A stretch of DNA of 64,000 nucleotides, taken from Flavobacterium sp. ENC (GTDB lineage: Bacteria > Bacteroidota > Bacteroidia > Flavobacteriales > Flavobacteriaceae). Shown piece by piece: positions 7,186-17,535 of the stretch; position 1 is the stretch's first letter, and every line of letters begins with the position of its first letter. The DNA lies in assembly GCF_020991415.1 (NCBI RefSeq), contig NZ_JAJMOY010000012.1:42123-106122 (forward strand), read 5' to 3'. The position numbers were made by a program, and so were the translations under genes. The notes beneath the pieces are model-generated. The model did not search any database. It was not told where the DNA came from and saw nothing but the letters and a program-made list of their open reading frames with translations.

Positions 7186-10100
7186 TTAATAAATGTATTC
7201 TTCTTTATTAGCCATCATTTCATTGTAGTCGTCTTTAGATCCTACGATAGTATTATCGTATTCTCTCATACCAGTTCCCGCAGGAATTCTGTGTCCAACA
7301 ATTACATTTTCCTTTAATCCTTCTAAATCATCTACTTTACCAGCTACAGCAGCCTCGTTAAGTACTTTTGTTGTTTCCTGGAAGGAAGCAGCAGAGATGA
7401 ATGATTTAGTTTGTAGCGAAGCTCTTGTAATACCTTGCAGAACTGGTGTTGCTGTTGCAGTAATTACGTCTCTGGCTACAACCAGATTTTTATCATTTCG
7501 TTTCAGCAATGAGTTTTCATCACGTAAATCACGAGGTGTAATAATCTGACCTGGTTTAAGTACAGCAGAATCTCCAGCGTCTTCAACTACTTTCATACCA
7601 TATAATTTATCGTTTTGAACGATAAAATCTTTAGTGTGAATTAATTGATCTTCTAAGAATAATGTATCTCCCGGATCCTGAACTCTTACTTTACGCATCA
7701 TTTGACGAATAACTACCTCAAAGTGCTTGTCATTAATTTTTACCCCTTGTAAACGGTATACCTCCTGAATTTCATTTACCAAATACTGTTGAACAGCAGC
7801 TGGTCCCTGAATTCTTAAGATGTCGTCTGGTGTAATTGCACCGTCAGACAATGGTACTCCTGCTCTTACGAAGTCATTTTCCTGTACTAAGATCTGGCTT
7901 GAAAGTTTAACTAAATACTTTTTAATCTCACCAAATTTAGATTCGATAACAATTTCACGGTTACCTCTTTTGATTTTTCCAAAAGAAACAACACCGTCAA
8001 TTTCAGAAACAACCGCCGGGTTTGAAGGGTTACGAGCCTCAAGCAACTCAGTAATTCTTGGTAAACCTCCTGTAATATCCCCTGCTTTAGAAGAACGACG
8101 TGGAATTTTCACCAATACTTTACCTGCTTTAATTTTCTCACCGTTCTCAACCATAAGGTGGGCTCCTACTGGTAAGTTATACGAACGAATCAATTCACCT
8201 TCTTTACCATAAACCAATAAAGTTGGAATTAATTTTTTATTTCTGGCCTCAGAAATTACTTTTTCCTGGAATCCTGTCTGCTCATCGATCTCCACCATGA
8301 ACGATTGTCCCTGCTCTAAATCCTCGTAAGCAATCTTACCAGTAAATTCAGAAACAATTACACCATTATATGGATCCCATTTACAGATCACAGTTCCTTT
8401 AGTAACTACTTCACCGTCCTTAACGAAAATACTGGATCCGTAAGGAATATTATGTGTATTTAAAACGATTCCGGTTTTCTCATCAACTAATTTTAATTCA
8501 GTTGAACGTGATACTACGATATCAGTCGCATTACCTTCGCTGTCTTCACCTTTAACGGTTTTTAAATCTTCAATTTCAAGTCTACCGTTGAATCTTGTAA
8601 CAATACTGGACTCTTCAGAAATACCTCCTGCAACCCCTCCAACGTGGAACGTACGAAGTGTTAACTGTGTACCAGGCTCTCCAATAGACTGAGCTGCAAT
8701 AACTCCTACCGCTTCACCTCTTTGTGTCATTTTTCCGGTAGCTAAGTTTCTACCGTAACATTTAGCACAAATACCTTTTAAAGCTTCACAAGTTAATGGA
8801 GATCTAACTTCTACTCTTTCAATCGGAGAAGCTTCAATAGCTCTCATAATTGCTTCCGTAATTTGTTGACCTGACTGCGCCATTACTTCATTCGTAAGAG
8901 GATTTATAACATCCTGCAATGCAACACGTCCTAAAATTCTTTCTCCTAAAGATTCAACAATTTCCTCATTTTTCTTCAAAGCAGATACTTCAACACCTCT
9001 TAAAGTTCCACAATCTTCGATGTTTACAATAACATCTTGTGAAACGTCATGAAGCCTTCTTGTCAAGTATCCGGCATCGGCAGTTTTAAGGGCCGTATCC
9101 GCAAGTCCTTTACGAGCACCGTGAGTAGAAATGAAGTACTCAAGGATCGAAAGTCCTTCCTTAAAGTTAGAAAGAATCGGGTTTTCAATAATCTCACCAC
9201 CACCAGCAGTAGATTTTTTAGGCTTAGCCATCAAACCACGCATACCGGTTAACTGACGAATCTGTTCTTTAGAACCCCTCGCCCCAGAGTCAAGCATCAT
9301 ATATACAGAGTTGAAACCTTGCTGGTCTTCTCTAATATTTTTCATTGCTAACTCTGTCAATTGAGCATTTGCTGAAGTCCATACGTCAATAACCTGGTTG
9401 TAACGCTCGTTATTGGTAATAAGACCCATGTTATAATTTACAGAAATACCTTCAACTTGCTCTCTGGCATCTGCAATTAATTTAGTTTTTTGTTCCGGAA
9501 TTCTAATATCACCAAGAGAGAATGATAAACCTCCTCTAAAGGCAAATTTATACCCCATATCTTTCATGTTGTCCAAGAAAGCTGCCGTTGTAGGTACATC
9601 AGTCACACTTAAAATATGTCCGATAATATCTCTAAGGTTTTTCTTAGTCAATACATCATTGATATATCCGGCTGCTTCAGGTACTACTTCGTTAAATAAT
9701 ACACGTCCTGCAGTTGTCTGGATAATTTTGTACACCAATTCTCCAGCTTCATTAAAATCTTTTGCTCTAATTTTCACACGGGCATTCAATTCTAATCTTC
9801 CTTCGTTTAATGCAATGTTTACCTCTTCAGCAGAGTAGAAAATTAAGTCCTGACCTAATATTACATGCTCTGGTGTAGAAATACGTTCTTTGGTCATGTA
9901 ATACAGACCCAAGACCATATCCTGAGATGGTACAGTAATTGGCGCTCCATTTGCAGGGTTAAGAATATTGTGAGAAGCCAACATTAATAATTGTGCTTCC
10001 AAAATAGCCTCTGGTCCTAATGGCAAGTGAACTGCCATCTGATCCCCATCAAAATCGGCGTTGAAAGCCGTACATACTAACGGGTGTAACTGGATTGCTT

Positions 10101-11496
10101 TTCCTTCAATTAATTTTGGCTGGAAAGCCTGAATACCAAGTCTGTGTAACGTAGGAGCACGGTTAAGTAATACCGGGTGTCCTTTAATTACATTTTCAAG
10201 GATATCCCAAACTACAGGCTCTTTTTTGTCTATGATTTTCTTAGCAGATTTTACTGTCTTAACAATACCTCTTTCAATCAATTTACGGATTACGAAAGGT
10301 TTGTATAATTCAGATGCCATATCTTTTGGCAAACCGCATTCGAATAATTTTAATTCAGGACCCACAACAATTACCGAACGGGCAGAATAATCCACACGTT
10401 TTCCAAGTAAGTTTTGACGGAAACGTCCTTGCTTACCTTTTAGGGAATCAGATAATGATTTTAATGGTCTGTTAGATTCTGTTTTAACAGCAGAAGCTTT
10501 ACGAGTGTTATCAAATAATGAATCTACAGATTCCTGTAACATACGTTTTTCGTTTCTCAAGATAACTTCAGGAGCTTTAATCTCCATTAATCTTTTCAAA
10601 CGGTTGTTACGGATGATTACACGACGGTATAAGTCATTCAAATCTGAAGTTGCAAAACGACCTCCATCAAGTGGCACAAGCGGACGTAATTCCGGTGGAA
10701 TAACAGGAACCACTTTCATAATCATCCATTCCGGACGATTTTCGCGGTTTAAGTTAGACTCACGGAAAGACTCAACAACCTGTAATCTTTTTAAAGCTTC
10801 AGTTTTACGTTGTTTAGAAGTTTCGTTATTAGCACTGTGTCTCAATTGGTAAGACAACTCATCTAAATCGATACGTGCCAATAAATCCATAATACATTCT
10901 GCTCCCATTTTGGCAACAAATTTATTTGGATCAAAATCATCTAAATATTGATTTTCCTGCGGAAGAGTATCTAAAATATTCAAATATTCTTCTTCAGTTA
11001 AGAAATCTAATCTTTGTAATGATTCTCCATCTGCATTTTTAGCAATACCAGCCTGAATTACTACATATCTTTCGTAGTAAATGATCATATCTAATTTCTT
11101 AGACGGAAGACCTAGGATATAACCAATTTTGTTTGGAAGAGAACGGAAATACCAAATGTGAGCAATTGGCACAACAAGATTGATGTGTCCTACTCTGTCA
11201 CGACGTACTTTTTTCTCTGTAACTTCAACACCACAACGGTCACAGATGATTCCTTTGTAACGAATTCTTTTATATTTACCACAAGCACATTCAAAATCCT
11301 TAACAGGTCCGAAGATTCTTTCGCAGAAAAGTCCGTCTCTTTCAGGTTTGTGAGTTCTGTAGTTGATAGTTTCCGGTTTCAAAACCTCTCCTCTTGATTC
11401 TTTCAAGATAGATTCAGGTGAAGCCAATCCAATAGAGATTTTGTTAAATCTTTTTACAGGATTCTTATCTTTATTATTATTTCTATTATTCATCAT
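7186..11496 (-). CDS. rpoC: DNA-directed RNA polymerase subunit beta'
   Basis: A 1436-residue catalytic subunit of RNA polymerase. The active-site Mg-binding motif NADFDGD is at residues 479-485 (D481, D483, D485). The N-terminal zinc ribbon CACGKYKRIRYKGIICDRC and the second zinc site (CEALKGICAKC) are present, as are the trigger-loop region (GEPGTQLTLRTFHVGG) and the C-terminal RIPAGTGM. Two ATG codons start the frame; the first is used here. It follows rpoB after a 265-nt gap that holds a large hairpin, and DUF3467 follows at 10 nt. Confidence 0.99.
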   Translation of the reverse strand: MMNNRNNNKDKNPVKRFNKISIGLASPESILKESRGEVLKPETINYRTHKPERDGLFCERIFGPVKDFECACGKYKRIRYKGIICDRCGVEVTEKKVRRDRVGHINLVVPIAHIWYFRSLPNKIGYILGLPSKKLDMIIYYERYVVIQAGIAKNADGESLQRLDFLTEEEYLNILDTLPQENQYLDDFDPNKFVAKMGAECIMDLLARIDLDELSYQLRHSANNETSKQRKTEALKRLQVVESFRESNLNRENRPEWMIMKVVPVIPPELRPLVPLDGGRFATSDLNDLYRRVIIRNNRLKRLMEIKAPEVILRNEKRMLQESVDSLFDNTRKASAVKTESNRPLKSLSDSLKGKQGRFRQNLLGKRVDYSARSVIVVGPELKLFECGLPKDMASELYKPFVIRKLIERGIVKTVKSAKKIIDKKEPVVWDILENVIKGHPVLLNRAPTLHRLGIQAFQPKLIEGKAIQLHPLVCTAFNADFDGDQMAVHLPLGPEAILEAQLLMLASHNILNPANGAPITVPSQDMVLGLYYMTKERISTPEHVILGQDLIFYSAEEVNIALNEGRLELNARVKIRAKDFNEAGELVYKIIQTTAGRVLFNEVVPEAAGYINDVLTKKNLRDIIGHILSVTDVPTTAAFLDNMKDMGYKFAFRGGLSFSLGDIRIPEQKTKLIADAREQVEGISVNYNMGLITNNERYNQVIDVWTSANAQLTELAMKNIREDQQGFNSVYMMLDSGARGSKEQIRQLTGMRGLMAKPKKSTAGGGEIIENPILSNFKEGLSILEYFISTHGARKGLADTALKTADAGYLTRRLHDVSQDVIVNIEDCGTLRGVEVSALKKNEEIVESLGERILGRVALQDVINPLTNEVMAQSGQQITEAIMRAIEASPIERVEVRSPLTCEALKGICAKCYGRNLATGKMTQRGEAVGVIAAQSIGEPGTQLTLRTFHVGGVAGGISEESSIVTRFNGRLEIEDLKTVKGEDSEGNATDIVVSRSTELKLVDEKTGIVLNTHNIPYGSSIFVKDGEVVTKGTVICKWDPYNGVIVSEFTGKIAYEDLEQGQSFMVEIDEQTGFQEKVISEARNKKLIPTLLVYGKEGELIRSYNLPVGAHLMVENGEKIKAGKVLVKIPRRSSKAGDITGGLPRITELLEARNPSNPAVVSEIDGVVSFGKIKRGNREIVIESKFGEIKKYLVKLSSQILVQENDFVRAGVPLSDGAITPDDILRIQGPAAVQQYLVNEIQEVYRLQGVKINDKHFEVVIRQMMRKVRVQDPGDTLFLEDQLIHTKDFIVQNDKLYGMKVVEDAGDSAVLKPGQIITPRDLRDENSLLKRNDKNLVVARDVITATATPVLQGITRASLQTKSFISAASFQETTKVLNEAAVAGKVDDLEGLKENVIVGHRIPAGTGMREYDNTIVGSKDDYNEMMANKEEYIY

Positions 11497-11701
11497 AGTT
11501 TTTACTATTGATTTATTTGCAATTAAAAATTGATTTTTTTTGAAGCTATATGCATTAGGCTTACGGCATTCAAAATACTACCTCGGATTACTTCTCTAAA
11601 CTTCAGACTAAATTCTGAAGTGCTAATTATAAAACTTTCGTTTACATAAAAAATCGGAACGGGTGACGGGTATAAATCCTAAAAACTTTAATTCTGGTAA
11701 A

Positions 11702-11751
11702 CAGCTTTAGTCTCAGCTTTCAGAATGAACTGAATACTGAGACTGTAGCTG
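11702..11751 (-). other. Long imperfect hairpin in the rpoB-rpoC spacer
   Basis: Three nested stems: cagct (11702-11706) with agctg (11747-11751), agtctcag (11709-11716) with ctgagact (11737-11744), and ttcag (11719-11723) with ctgaa (11730-11734), separated by 2-nt internal loops. It lies right after the rpoB stop and has no U-run, so it is more likely an RNA processing or stability element than a terminator. Its arms resemble a dispersed motif also seen at 50773-50795 and 56215-56242. A smaller hairpin, acttcag...ctgaagt, lies at about 11607-11630. Confidence 0.5.
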
Positions 11752-11761
11752 AAAACTTTTT

Positions 11762-14700
11762 TTATTCTTCTAAACGAATGTCTAGTCCAAGACCTTTCAA
11801 TTCGTGCATCAATACATTGAATGATTCAGGTAAACCTGGTTCCGGCATTGACTCTCCCTTAACGATAGCTTCGTAAGTTTTAGCTCTACCAATAACGTCA
11901 TCCGATTTAACAGTCAGGATTTCTCTAAGAGTACTTGATGCCCCATAAGCCTCAAGTGCCCAAACCTCCATCTCTCCAAAACGCTGACCTCCAAATTGCG
12001 CTTTACCTCCAAGAGGCTGTTGCGTAATTAATGAGTATGGTCCGATAGAACGTGCGTGCATCTTATCATCAACCATGTGTCCTAATTTAAGCATGTAAAT
12101 TACACCCACAGTTGCTGCCTGATGGAAACGCTCTCCGGTACCACCATCGTAAAGGTATGTATGTCCAAAACGTGGTACTCCGGCTTCATCAGTCAAAGCA
12201 TTAATTTGGTCTAAAGAAGCACCGTCAAAAATTGGAGTAGCAAATTTTCTACCTAAGTTTTGTCCGGCCCATCCAAGAACAGTTTCATAAATCTGACCAA
12301 TGTTCATACGTGAAGGTACCCCAAGTGGATTCAATACGATATCTACCGGTGTTCCGTCTTCAAGGAAAGGCATATCTTCATGACGAACGATTCTTGCAAC
12401 AATACCTTTGTTACCGTGACGTCCTGCCATTTTATCCCCTACTTTCAGTTTACGTTTTTTAGCGATATAAATTTTCGCTAATTTCAGGATTCCTGATGGT
12501 AATTCATCACCAACTGTAATCGTGAATTTCTCTCTTCTTAAAGATCCCTGTAAGTCATTCAGCTTAATTTTATAGTTATGAATTAAATCATTAACCATTT
12601 TATTTGTAGCGTCATCAGCAACCCATTGACCTTTGCTTAAGTGAGCAAAATCCTCAACTGCGTAAAGCATTTTCTGAGTATATTTTTTACCTTTTGGTAA
12701 AACTTCTTCACCCAAATCATTCATTACACCCTGAGATGTTTTTCCGTTTACGATCAGGAATAATTTCTCCACCAATCTGTCTTTCAATTCAACAAATTTA
12801 GTTTCGAATTCCATTTCTAAAGCGCCTAAAGCATCTTTATCCTGAGTACGTTTACGTTTATCTTTTACGGCTCTTGCAAATAATTTTTTGTCAAGAACTA
12901 CACCGTGTAAAGAAGGAGACGCTTTTAATGAAGCATCTTTTACATCTCCGGCTTTATCCCCGAAGATTGCACGAAGCAATTTCTCTTCCGGAGTTGGATC
13001 TGATTCCCCTTTTGGTGTAATTTTTCCGATAAGAATGTCGCCAGGTTTAACCTCTGCTCCAATTCTGATCATACCGTTTTCATCTAAATCTTTAGTAGCT
13101 TCTTCAGAAACGTTAGGAATATCGTTTGTTAACTCTTCATTTCCTAACTTCGTATCTCTAACCTCTAATGAATAATCATCAACGTGGATAGAAGTAAAAA
13201 TATCATCACGAACTACTTTTTCAGAAATTACAATCGCATCCTCAAAGTTATACCCTTTCCATGGCATGAACGCAACTTTTAGGTTTCTACCTAAAGCTAA
13301 TTCACCATTTTGAGTAGCATATCCTTCTGATAATACCTGACCAAGACTAACTCTGTCCCCTTTTCTTACGATTGGTTTCAGGTTGATACTTGTTCCCTGA
13401 TTGGTTTTTCTAAATTTAATTAAGTTGTATGTTTTCTCATCAGCATCAAAACTAACCATTCTTTCATCTTCAGTACGGTCGTATTTAATGGTAATAATAT
13501 TAGCATCTACATATTCTACAGTTCCATCTCCCTCAGCATTAATCAATACTCTTGAATCTGAAGCTACCTGACGCTCTAAACCTGTACCAACGATTGGTGC
13601 TTCCGGACGGATCAAAGGAACCGCCTGACGCATCATGTTAGATCCCATCAAGGCTCTATTCGCATCATCATGCTCCAGGAAAGGAATCAATGAAGCCGAA
13701 ATCGAAGCAATCTGGTTAGGAGCAACGTCTGTATAATGTACTGCTGATGGCTCAACAACCGGGAAGTCACCTTCCTCACGGGCAATAACATTGCTAGCTG
13801 TAATTTTACCTGAAGCATCCATTTCAATGTTCGCCTGAGCAATCATTTTTCCTTCTTCTTCTTCAGCACTTAAATATATAGGAGTACTTTCTAAATCAAC
13901 TACACCATTTGTAACTTTACGGTAAGGAGTTTCGATGAAACCCATTCCGTTAACTTTTGCATAAACACCAAGAGATGAAATCAAACCAATGTTTGGTCCC
14001 TCAGGAGTTTCAATCGGACATAAACGACCATAGTGTGTATAGTGAACGTCACGAACCTCGAAACCAGCTCTCTCTCTCGAAAGTCCACCAGGTCCAAGTG
14101 CAGATAATCTTCTCTTGTGTGTAATCTCAGCTAATGGATTCGTTTGATCCATAAATTGAGACAACTGGTTCGTACCAAAGAAAGAGTTGATAACCGATGA
14201 TAATGTTTTAGCATTAATCAAATCGATTGGTGTAAACACCTCGTTATCTCTAACGTTCATTCTCTCACGAATAGTTCTTGCCATACGTGCCAAACCAACA
14301 CCGAATTGTTGAGACAATTGTTCTCCAACTGTTCTAACACGACGGTTAGATAAGTGATCAATATCATCAATCTCTGCTTTAGAGTTGATCAATTCGATCA
14401 AATATTTTACAATGGTGATGATATCTTCCTTGGTAAGCACTTGCTTTTCCATTGGGATATCTAAACCAAGTTTTTTGTTCATTCTGTAACGACCAACTTC
14501 ACCTAAGTTATAACGTTGATCAGAGAAGAACAATTTATCTATAATACCACGAGCAGTTTCCTCATCAGGCGGTTCAGCGTTACGCAACTGACGGTAAATG
14601 TGCTCTACAGCTTCTTTTTCAGAGTTTGTTGGATCTTTTTGTAATGTATTGTGGATAATAGCATAATCTGCCTGATTGTTATCCTCTTTATGTAACAAAA

Positions 14701-15574
14701 TAGATTTAACGTTAGAATCGATGATTTCTTCAACATTATCTTTGTCGATAATAGTATCACGATCAAGGATGATTTCGTTACGTTCGATAGAAACTACCTC
14801 ACCGGTATCTTCATCCACGAAATCCTCGTGCCAGGTGTTCAATACACGTGCAGCAAGTCTTCTTCCAATATATTTTTTAATACCTGTTTTAGAAACTTTA
14901 ATTTCTTCAGCAAGGTCGAAAATTTCAAGGATATCCTTATCTCTTTCGAATCCGATTGCACGGAATAAAGTTGTTACCGGTAATTTTTTCTTTCTGTCGA
15001 TATAAGCGTACATTACGCTGTTGATATCGGTAGAAAATTCTATCCAGGATCCTTTAAAAGGAATTACTCTGGCAGAATAAAGTTTTGTTCCATTTGCATG
15101 GAATGACTGACCAAAGAAAACCCCAGGAGAACGGTGTAGCTGAGATACTACTACACGCTCAGCACCATTGATTACAAAGGTACCGCTTGGAGTCATATAA
15201 GGTATTGTTCCAAGGTAAACATCTTGTACAATAGTTTCAAAATCTTCGTGTTCTGGATCAGTACAATATAGTTTTAACCTGGCTTTTAAAGGCACACTAT
15301 ACGTAAGACCTCTCTCTATACATTCTTGAATTGTATAACGTGGTGGATCAACAAAATAATCTAGGAATTCCAATACAAAGTTATTTCTTGTATCTGTGAT
15401 TGGAAAGTTTTCCATGAAGGTGTTGTACAACCCTTCGTTGCCTCTTTCGTCAGATTTAGTTTCTAATTGAAAAAAATCTTTAAAAGATTTAACCTGAACA
15501 TCTAAGAAATCCGGATAGTCAGGAATATTTTTTGTAGAGGCAAAATTCAATCTTTCAGTCTGATTTGTTATCAT
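11762..15574 (-). CDS. rpoB: DNA-directed RNA polymerase subunit beta
   Basis: A 1270-residue beta subunit of RNA polymerase. The rifampicin-region sequence GTNQLSQFMDQTNPLAEITHKRRLSALGPGG and the beta-typical ETPEGPNIGLI, GDKMAGRHGNKG and GGQRFGEMEVWALEAYGA segments are present. The frame can be extended by one TTG codon, but the ATG at 15572-15574 (ITNQTERLNF) is the likely start. It lies 265 nt downstream of rplL, with a strong hairpin between, and the same distance upstream of rpoC. Confidence 0.99.
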   Translation of the reverse strand: MITNQTERLNFASTKNIPDYPDFLDVQVKSFKDFFQLETKSDERGNEGLYNTFMENFPITDTRNNFVLEFLDYFVDPPRYTIQECIERGLTYSVPLKARLKLYCTDPEHEDFETIVQDVYLGTIPYMTPSGTFVINGAERVVVSQLHRSPGVFFGQSFHANGTKLYSARVIPFKGSWIEFSTDINSVMYAYIDRKKKLPVTTLFRAIGFERDKDILEIFDLAEEIKVSKTGIKKYIGRRLAARVLNTWHEDFVDEDTGEVVSIERNEIILDRDTIIDKDNVEEIIDSNVKSILLHKEDNNQADYAIIHNTLQKDPTNSEKEAVEHIYRQLRNAEPPDEETARGIIDKLFFSDQRYNLGEVGRYRMNKKLGLDIPMEKQVLTKEDIITIVKYLIELINSKAEIDDIDHLSNRRVRTVGEQLSQQFGVGLARMARTIRERMNVRDNEVFTPIDLINAKTLSSVINSFFGTNQLSQFMDQTNPLAEITHKRRLSALGPGGLSRERAGFEVRDVHYTHYGRLCPIETPEGPNIGLISSLGVYAKVNGMGFIETPYRKVTNGVVDLESTPIYLSAEEEEGKMIAQANIEMDASGKITASNVIAREEGDFPVVEPSAVHYTDVAPNQIASISASLIPFLEHDDANRALMGSNMMRQAVPLIRPEAPIVGTGLERQVASDSRVLINAEGDGTVEYVDANIITIKYDRTEDERMVSFDADEKTYNLIKFRKTNQGTSINLKPIVRKGDRVSLGQVLSEGYATQNGELALGRNLKVAFMPWKGYNFEDAIVISEKVVRDDIFTSIHVDDYSLEVRDTKLGNEELTNDIPNVSEEATKDLDENGMIRIGAEVKPGDILIGKITPKGESDPTPEEKLLRAIFGDKAGDVKDASLKASPSLHGVVLDKKLFARAVKDKRKRTQDKDALGALEMEFETKFVELKDRLVEKLFLIVNGKTSQGVMNDLGEEVLPKGKKYTQKMLYAVEDFAHLSKGQWVADDATNKMVNDLIHNYKIKLNDLQGSLRREKFTITVGDELPSGILKLAKIYIAKKRKLKVGDKMAGRHGNKGIVARIVRHEDMPFLEDGTPVDIVLNPLGVPSRMNIGQIYETVLGWAGQNLGRKFATPIFDGASLDQINALTDEAGVPRFGHTYLYDGGTGERFHQAATVGVIYMLKLGHMVDDKMHARSIGPYSLITQQPLGGKAQFGGQRFGEMEVWALEAYGASSTLREILTVKSDDVIGRAKTYEAIVKGESMPEPGLPESFNVLMHELKGLGLDIRLEE

Positions 15575-15774
15575 CAATGGACAAAATTTTGATTAAAAAA
15601 AAGTAATTTTTTGTGTAAAAACACATTGTTTAATTCTACTTTTTTTTTGTAATCAATACATCTTTAAAATGAACAAAGAGTAGCAAGTTCAATTTTTTTC
15701 TTCGTATTGATCAAAAAAAACTTTTTCGTATCTTAAACTATTTGATAATAAAACTTGATATATTTTATTATACG

Positions 15775-15817
15775 AAAAATGGTTTAGGCCATTGAGCGTT
15801 CACTCAAGACCTAAACC
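15775..15817 (-). terminator. Hairpin with U-run between rplL and rpoB (attenuator-like)
   Basis: Outer stem ggtttagg (15781-15788) with cctaaacc (15810-15817), inner stem ttgag (15792-15796) with ctcaa (15803-15807), and a U-run on the minus strand (15775-15779). It lies 22 nt after the rplL stop. In E. coli a partial terminator at the same place lowers rpoBC expression relative to ribosomal proteins; the placement here suggests the same role. Confidence 0.7.
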
Positions 15818-15839
15818 TAGTTCTTAAAACCGAGTTGAA

Positions 15840-16211
15840 TTATTTTAATTCAACTACAGCTCCAGCTTCTTCTAATGATTTTTTAAGACCTTCAGCCTCT
15901 TCTTTAGAAACACCTTCTTTAACGTTACTTGGAGCACCGTCAACTACATCTTTAGCTTCTTTCAAACCTAAACCTGTAAGTTCTTTAACTAATTTTACAA
16001 CAGCTAATTTAGAAGCTCCAGCTTCTTTTAATACTACTGTAAATTCAGTTTGTGCTTCTTCAGCAGCACCTTCTCCACCACCAGCAGCAACTACTACAGC
16101 TGCAGCAGCAGGCTCGATACCATACTCATCTTTTAATATTGTTGCTAATTCGTTAACTTCTTTAACTGTTAGGTTAACTAATTGTTCTGCGAATTGTTTC
16201 AAATCTGCCAT
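15840..16211 (-). CDS. rplL: 50S ribosomal protein L7/L12 (bL12)
   Basis: The 123-residue stalk protein that recruits translational GTPases. It has the N-terminal dimerisation domain (KQFAEQLVNLTVKEVNEL), an Ala/Gly-rich flexible hinge (about residues 35-52) and the conserved C-terminal domain (VKLVKELTGLGLKEAKDVVD). It is the last ribosomal gene of the rplKAJL group, 86 nt after rplJ, and is followed by the attenuator-like hairpin. Confidence 0.99.
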   Translation of the reverse strand: MADLKQFAEQLVNLTVKEVNELATILKDEYGIEPAAAAVVVAAGGGEGAAEEAQTEFTVVLKEAGASKLAVVKLVKELTGLGLKEAKDVVDGAPSNVKEGVSKEEAEGLKKSLEEAGAVVELK

Positions 16212-16297
16212 TTTTTCTATCGTTTAAAATGATTTGTAAAATTATAATTTATTTGTGTGTGCGAATTTAGTAACACAAAAGACAACGGTCTTTTATA

Positions 16298-16810
16298 TTA
16301 TGCTTCCTCAGTTGCTGCTTCTGATTCTTCTCCAGCAAACTTGTTTTGAAGAGCAGAAATAATTCTTTGAGCAGGAGATTGTAACAATCCAATAAGTTCT
16401 CCAAGAAGTTCTTCTTTAGATTTAATAGTTGCTAACGCATCTAATTGATCATCTCCAATATAAATTTCAGAATTAATATAAGCTCCTTTTAATACAGGTT
16501 TAGCTGATTTTTTTCTGAAATCTTTAATTATTTTTCCAGGTGCATTTGCAACATCTGAAATAAATATAGCACTGTTACCAGTCAATACTGAAGGTAAATC
16601 ACCATAGTCATTCGCAGAAGCTTCCATTGCTTTTGCAAGCAAAGTATTTTTTACAACCTCTAATTTAATACCTGCTTTAAAGCAAGCTCTTCTTAAGCTT
16701 GAAGTTGTTTCTGCATTTAATCCAGAAATATCAGATACATAAATAATATTTGTACCAGCTAACTGCGCAGTTAAATCTTCAATCGCGATTGATTTTTCTT
16801 CTCTAGTCAT
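16298..16810 (-). CDS. rplJ: 50S ribosomal protein L10 (uL10)
   Basis: The 170-residue stalk base protein that anchors bL12 dimers and binds 23S rRNA. The family pattern is clear: an N-terminal REEKSIAIEDLTAQL helix, ISGLNAETTSSLRRACFKAGIKLEVVKNTL, and a C-terminal alpha-helix for bL12 binding (LLGLLQSPAQRIISAL...). It is 22 nt downstream of rplA. Autoregulation by L10-L12 on this mRNA leader is known in other bacteria but cannot be shown here. Confidence 0.98.
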   Translation of the reverse strand: MTREEKSIAIEDLTAQLAGTNIIYVSDISGLNAETTSSLRRACFKAGIKLEVVKNTLLAKAMEASANDYGDLPSVLTGNSAIFISDVANAPGKIIKDFRKKSAKPVLKGAYINSEIYIGDDQLDALATIKSKEELLGELIGLLQSPAQRIISALQNKFAGEESEAATEEA

Positions 16811-16832
16811 ACTAAAAATTATTAACTACCAA

Positions 16833-17522
16833 TTATACTGCTTTTGGGTCCAATGCAATTGCAGGACTCATAGTGCTTGTAAGGTGAATACCTTTAATGT
16901 AGGTACCTTTAGCAGCAGTTGGTTTAAGTTTGATTAATGTTTGAATAATTTCGTGTGCATTGTCATAAATTTGCTCAGCTCCAAAAGAAACTTTACCAAT
17001 TCCTGCATGTACGATACCAGTTTTATCAACTTTAAAGTCAATTTTACCAGCTTTAACCTCTGCAACAGCTTTTGCAACATCCATAGTTACAGTACCTGTT
17101 TTAGGGTTTGGCATTAAACCTCTAGGTCCTAAAATACGACCTAATGGACCTAATTTACCCATAACAGCCGGCATAGTGATGATAACATCAACATCTGTCC
17201 AACCATCTTTAATTTTTTGTAAATAATCGTCAAGACCTACATAGTCTGCTCCGGCTTCTTTAGCTTCCGCTTCTTTATCCGGAGTAACCAATGCTAATAC
17301 TTTAACATCTTTACCAGTTCCGTGAGGTAATGTAACTACACCTCTAACCATTTGATTCGCTTTTCTTGGATCTACACCCAAACGAACTGCGATATCAACA
17401 GACTCATCAAATTTTGCAGAAGCTATAACTTTAATCAATGCAGCTGCATCTTTCAAAGAGTATAGTTTGTTCTTTTCAATTTTTGAAGCAGCCTCTTTTT
17501 GCTTTTTTGTTAATTTTGCCAT
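16833..17522 (-). CDS. rplA: 50S ribosomal protein L1 (uL1)
   Basis: The 229-residue L1-stalk protein (E. coli 234), which helps release deacylated tRNA from the E site and, in many bacteria, represses its own rplK-rplA mRNA. The signature VMGKLGPLGRILGPRGLMPNPKTGTVT is present, with DESVDIAVRLGVDPRKANQMVRG in domain I. It lies 13 nt after rplK. Confidence 0.98.
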   Translation of the reverse strand: MAKLTKKQKEAASKIEKNKLYSLKDAAALIKVIASAKFDESVDIAVRLGVDPRKANQMVRGVVTLPHGTGKDVKVLALVTPDKEAEAKEAGADYVGLDDYLQKIKDGWTDVDVIITMPAVMGKLGPLGRILGPRGLMPNPKTGTVTMDVAKAVAEVKAGKIDFKVDKTGIVHAGIGKVSFGAEQIYDNAHEIIQTLIKLKPTAAKGTYIKGIHLTSTMSPAIALDPKAV

Positions 17523-17535
17523 TTCTTTCTCTTAA

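Noticed and set aside
15835..16227. 130-codon plus-strand frame opposite rplL
   Set aside because: Mirror frame of a real ribosomal gene, due to its Ala/Lys-rich codons.
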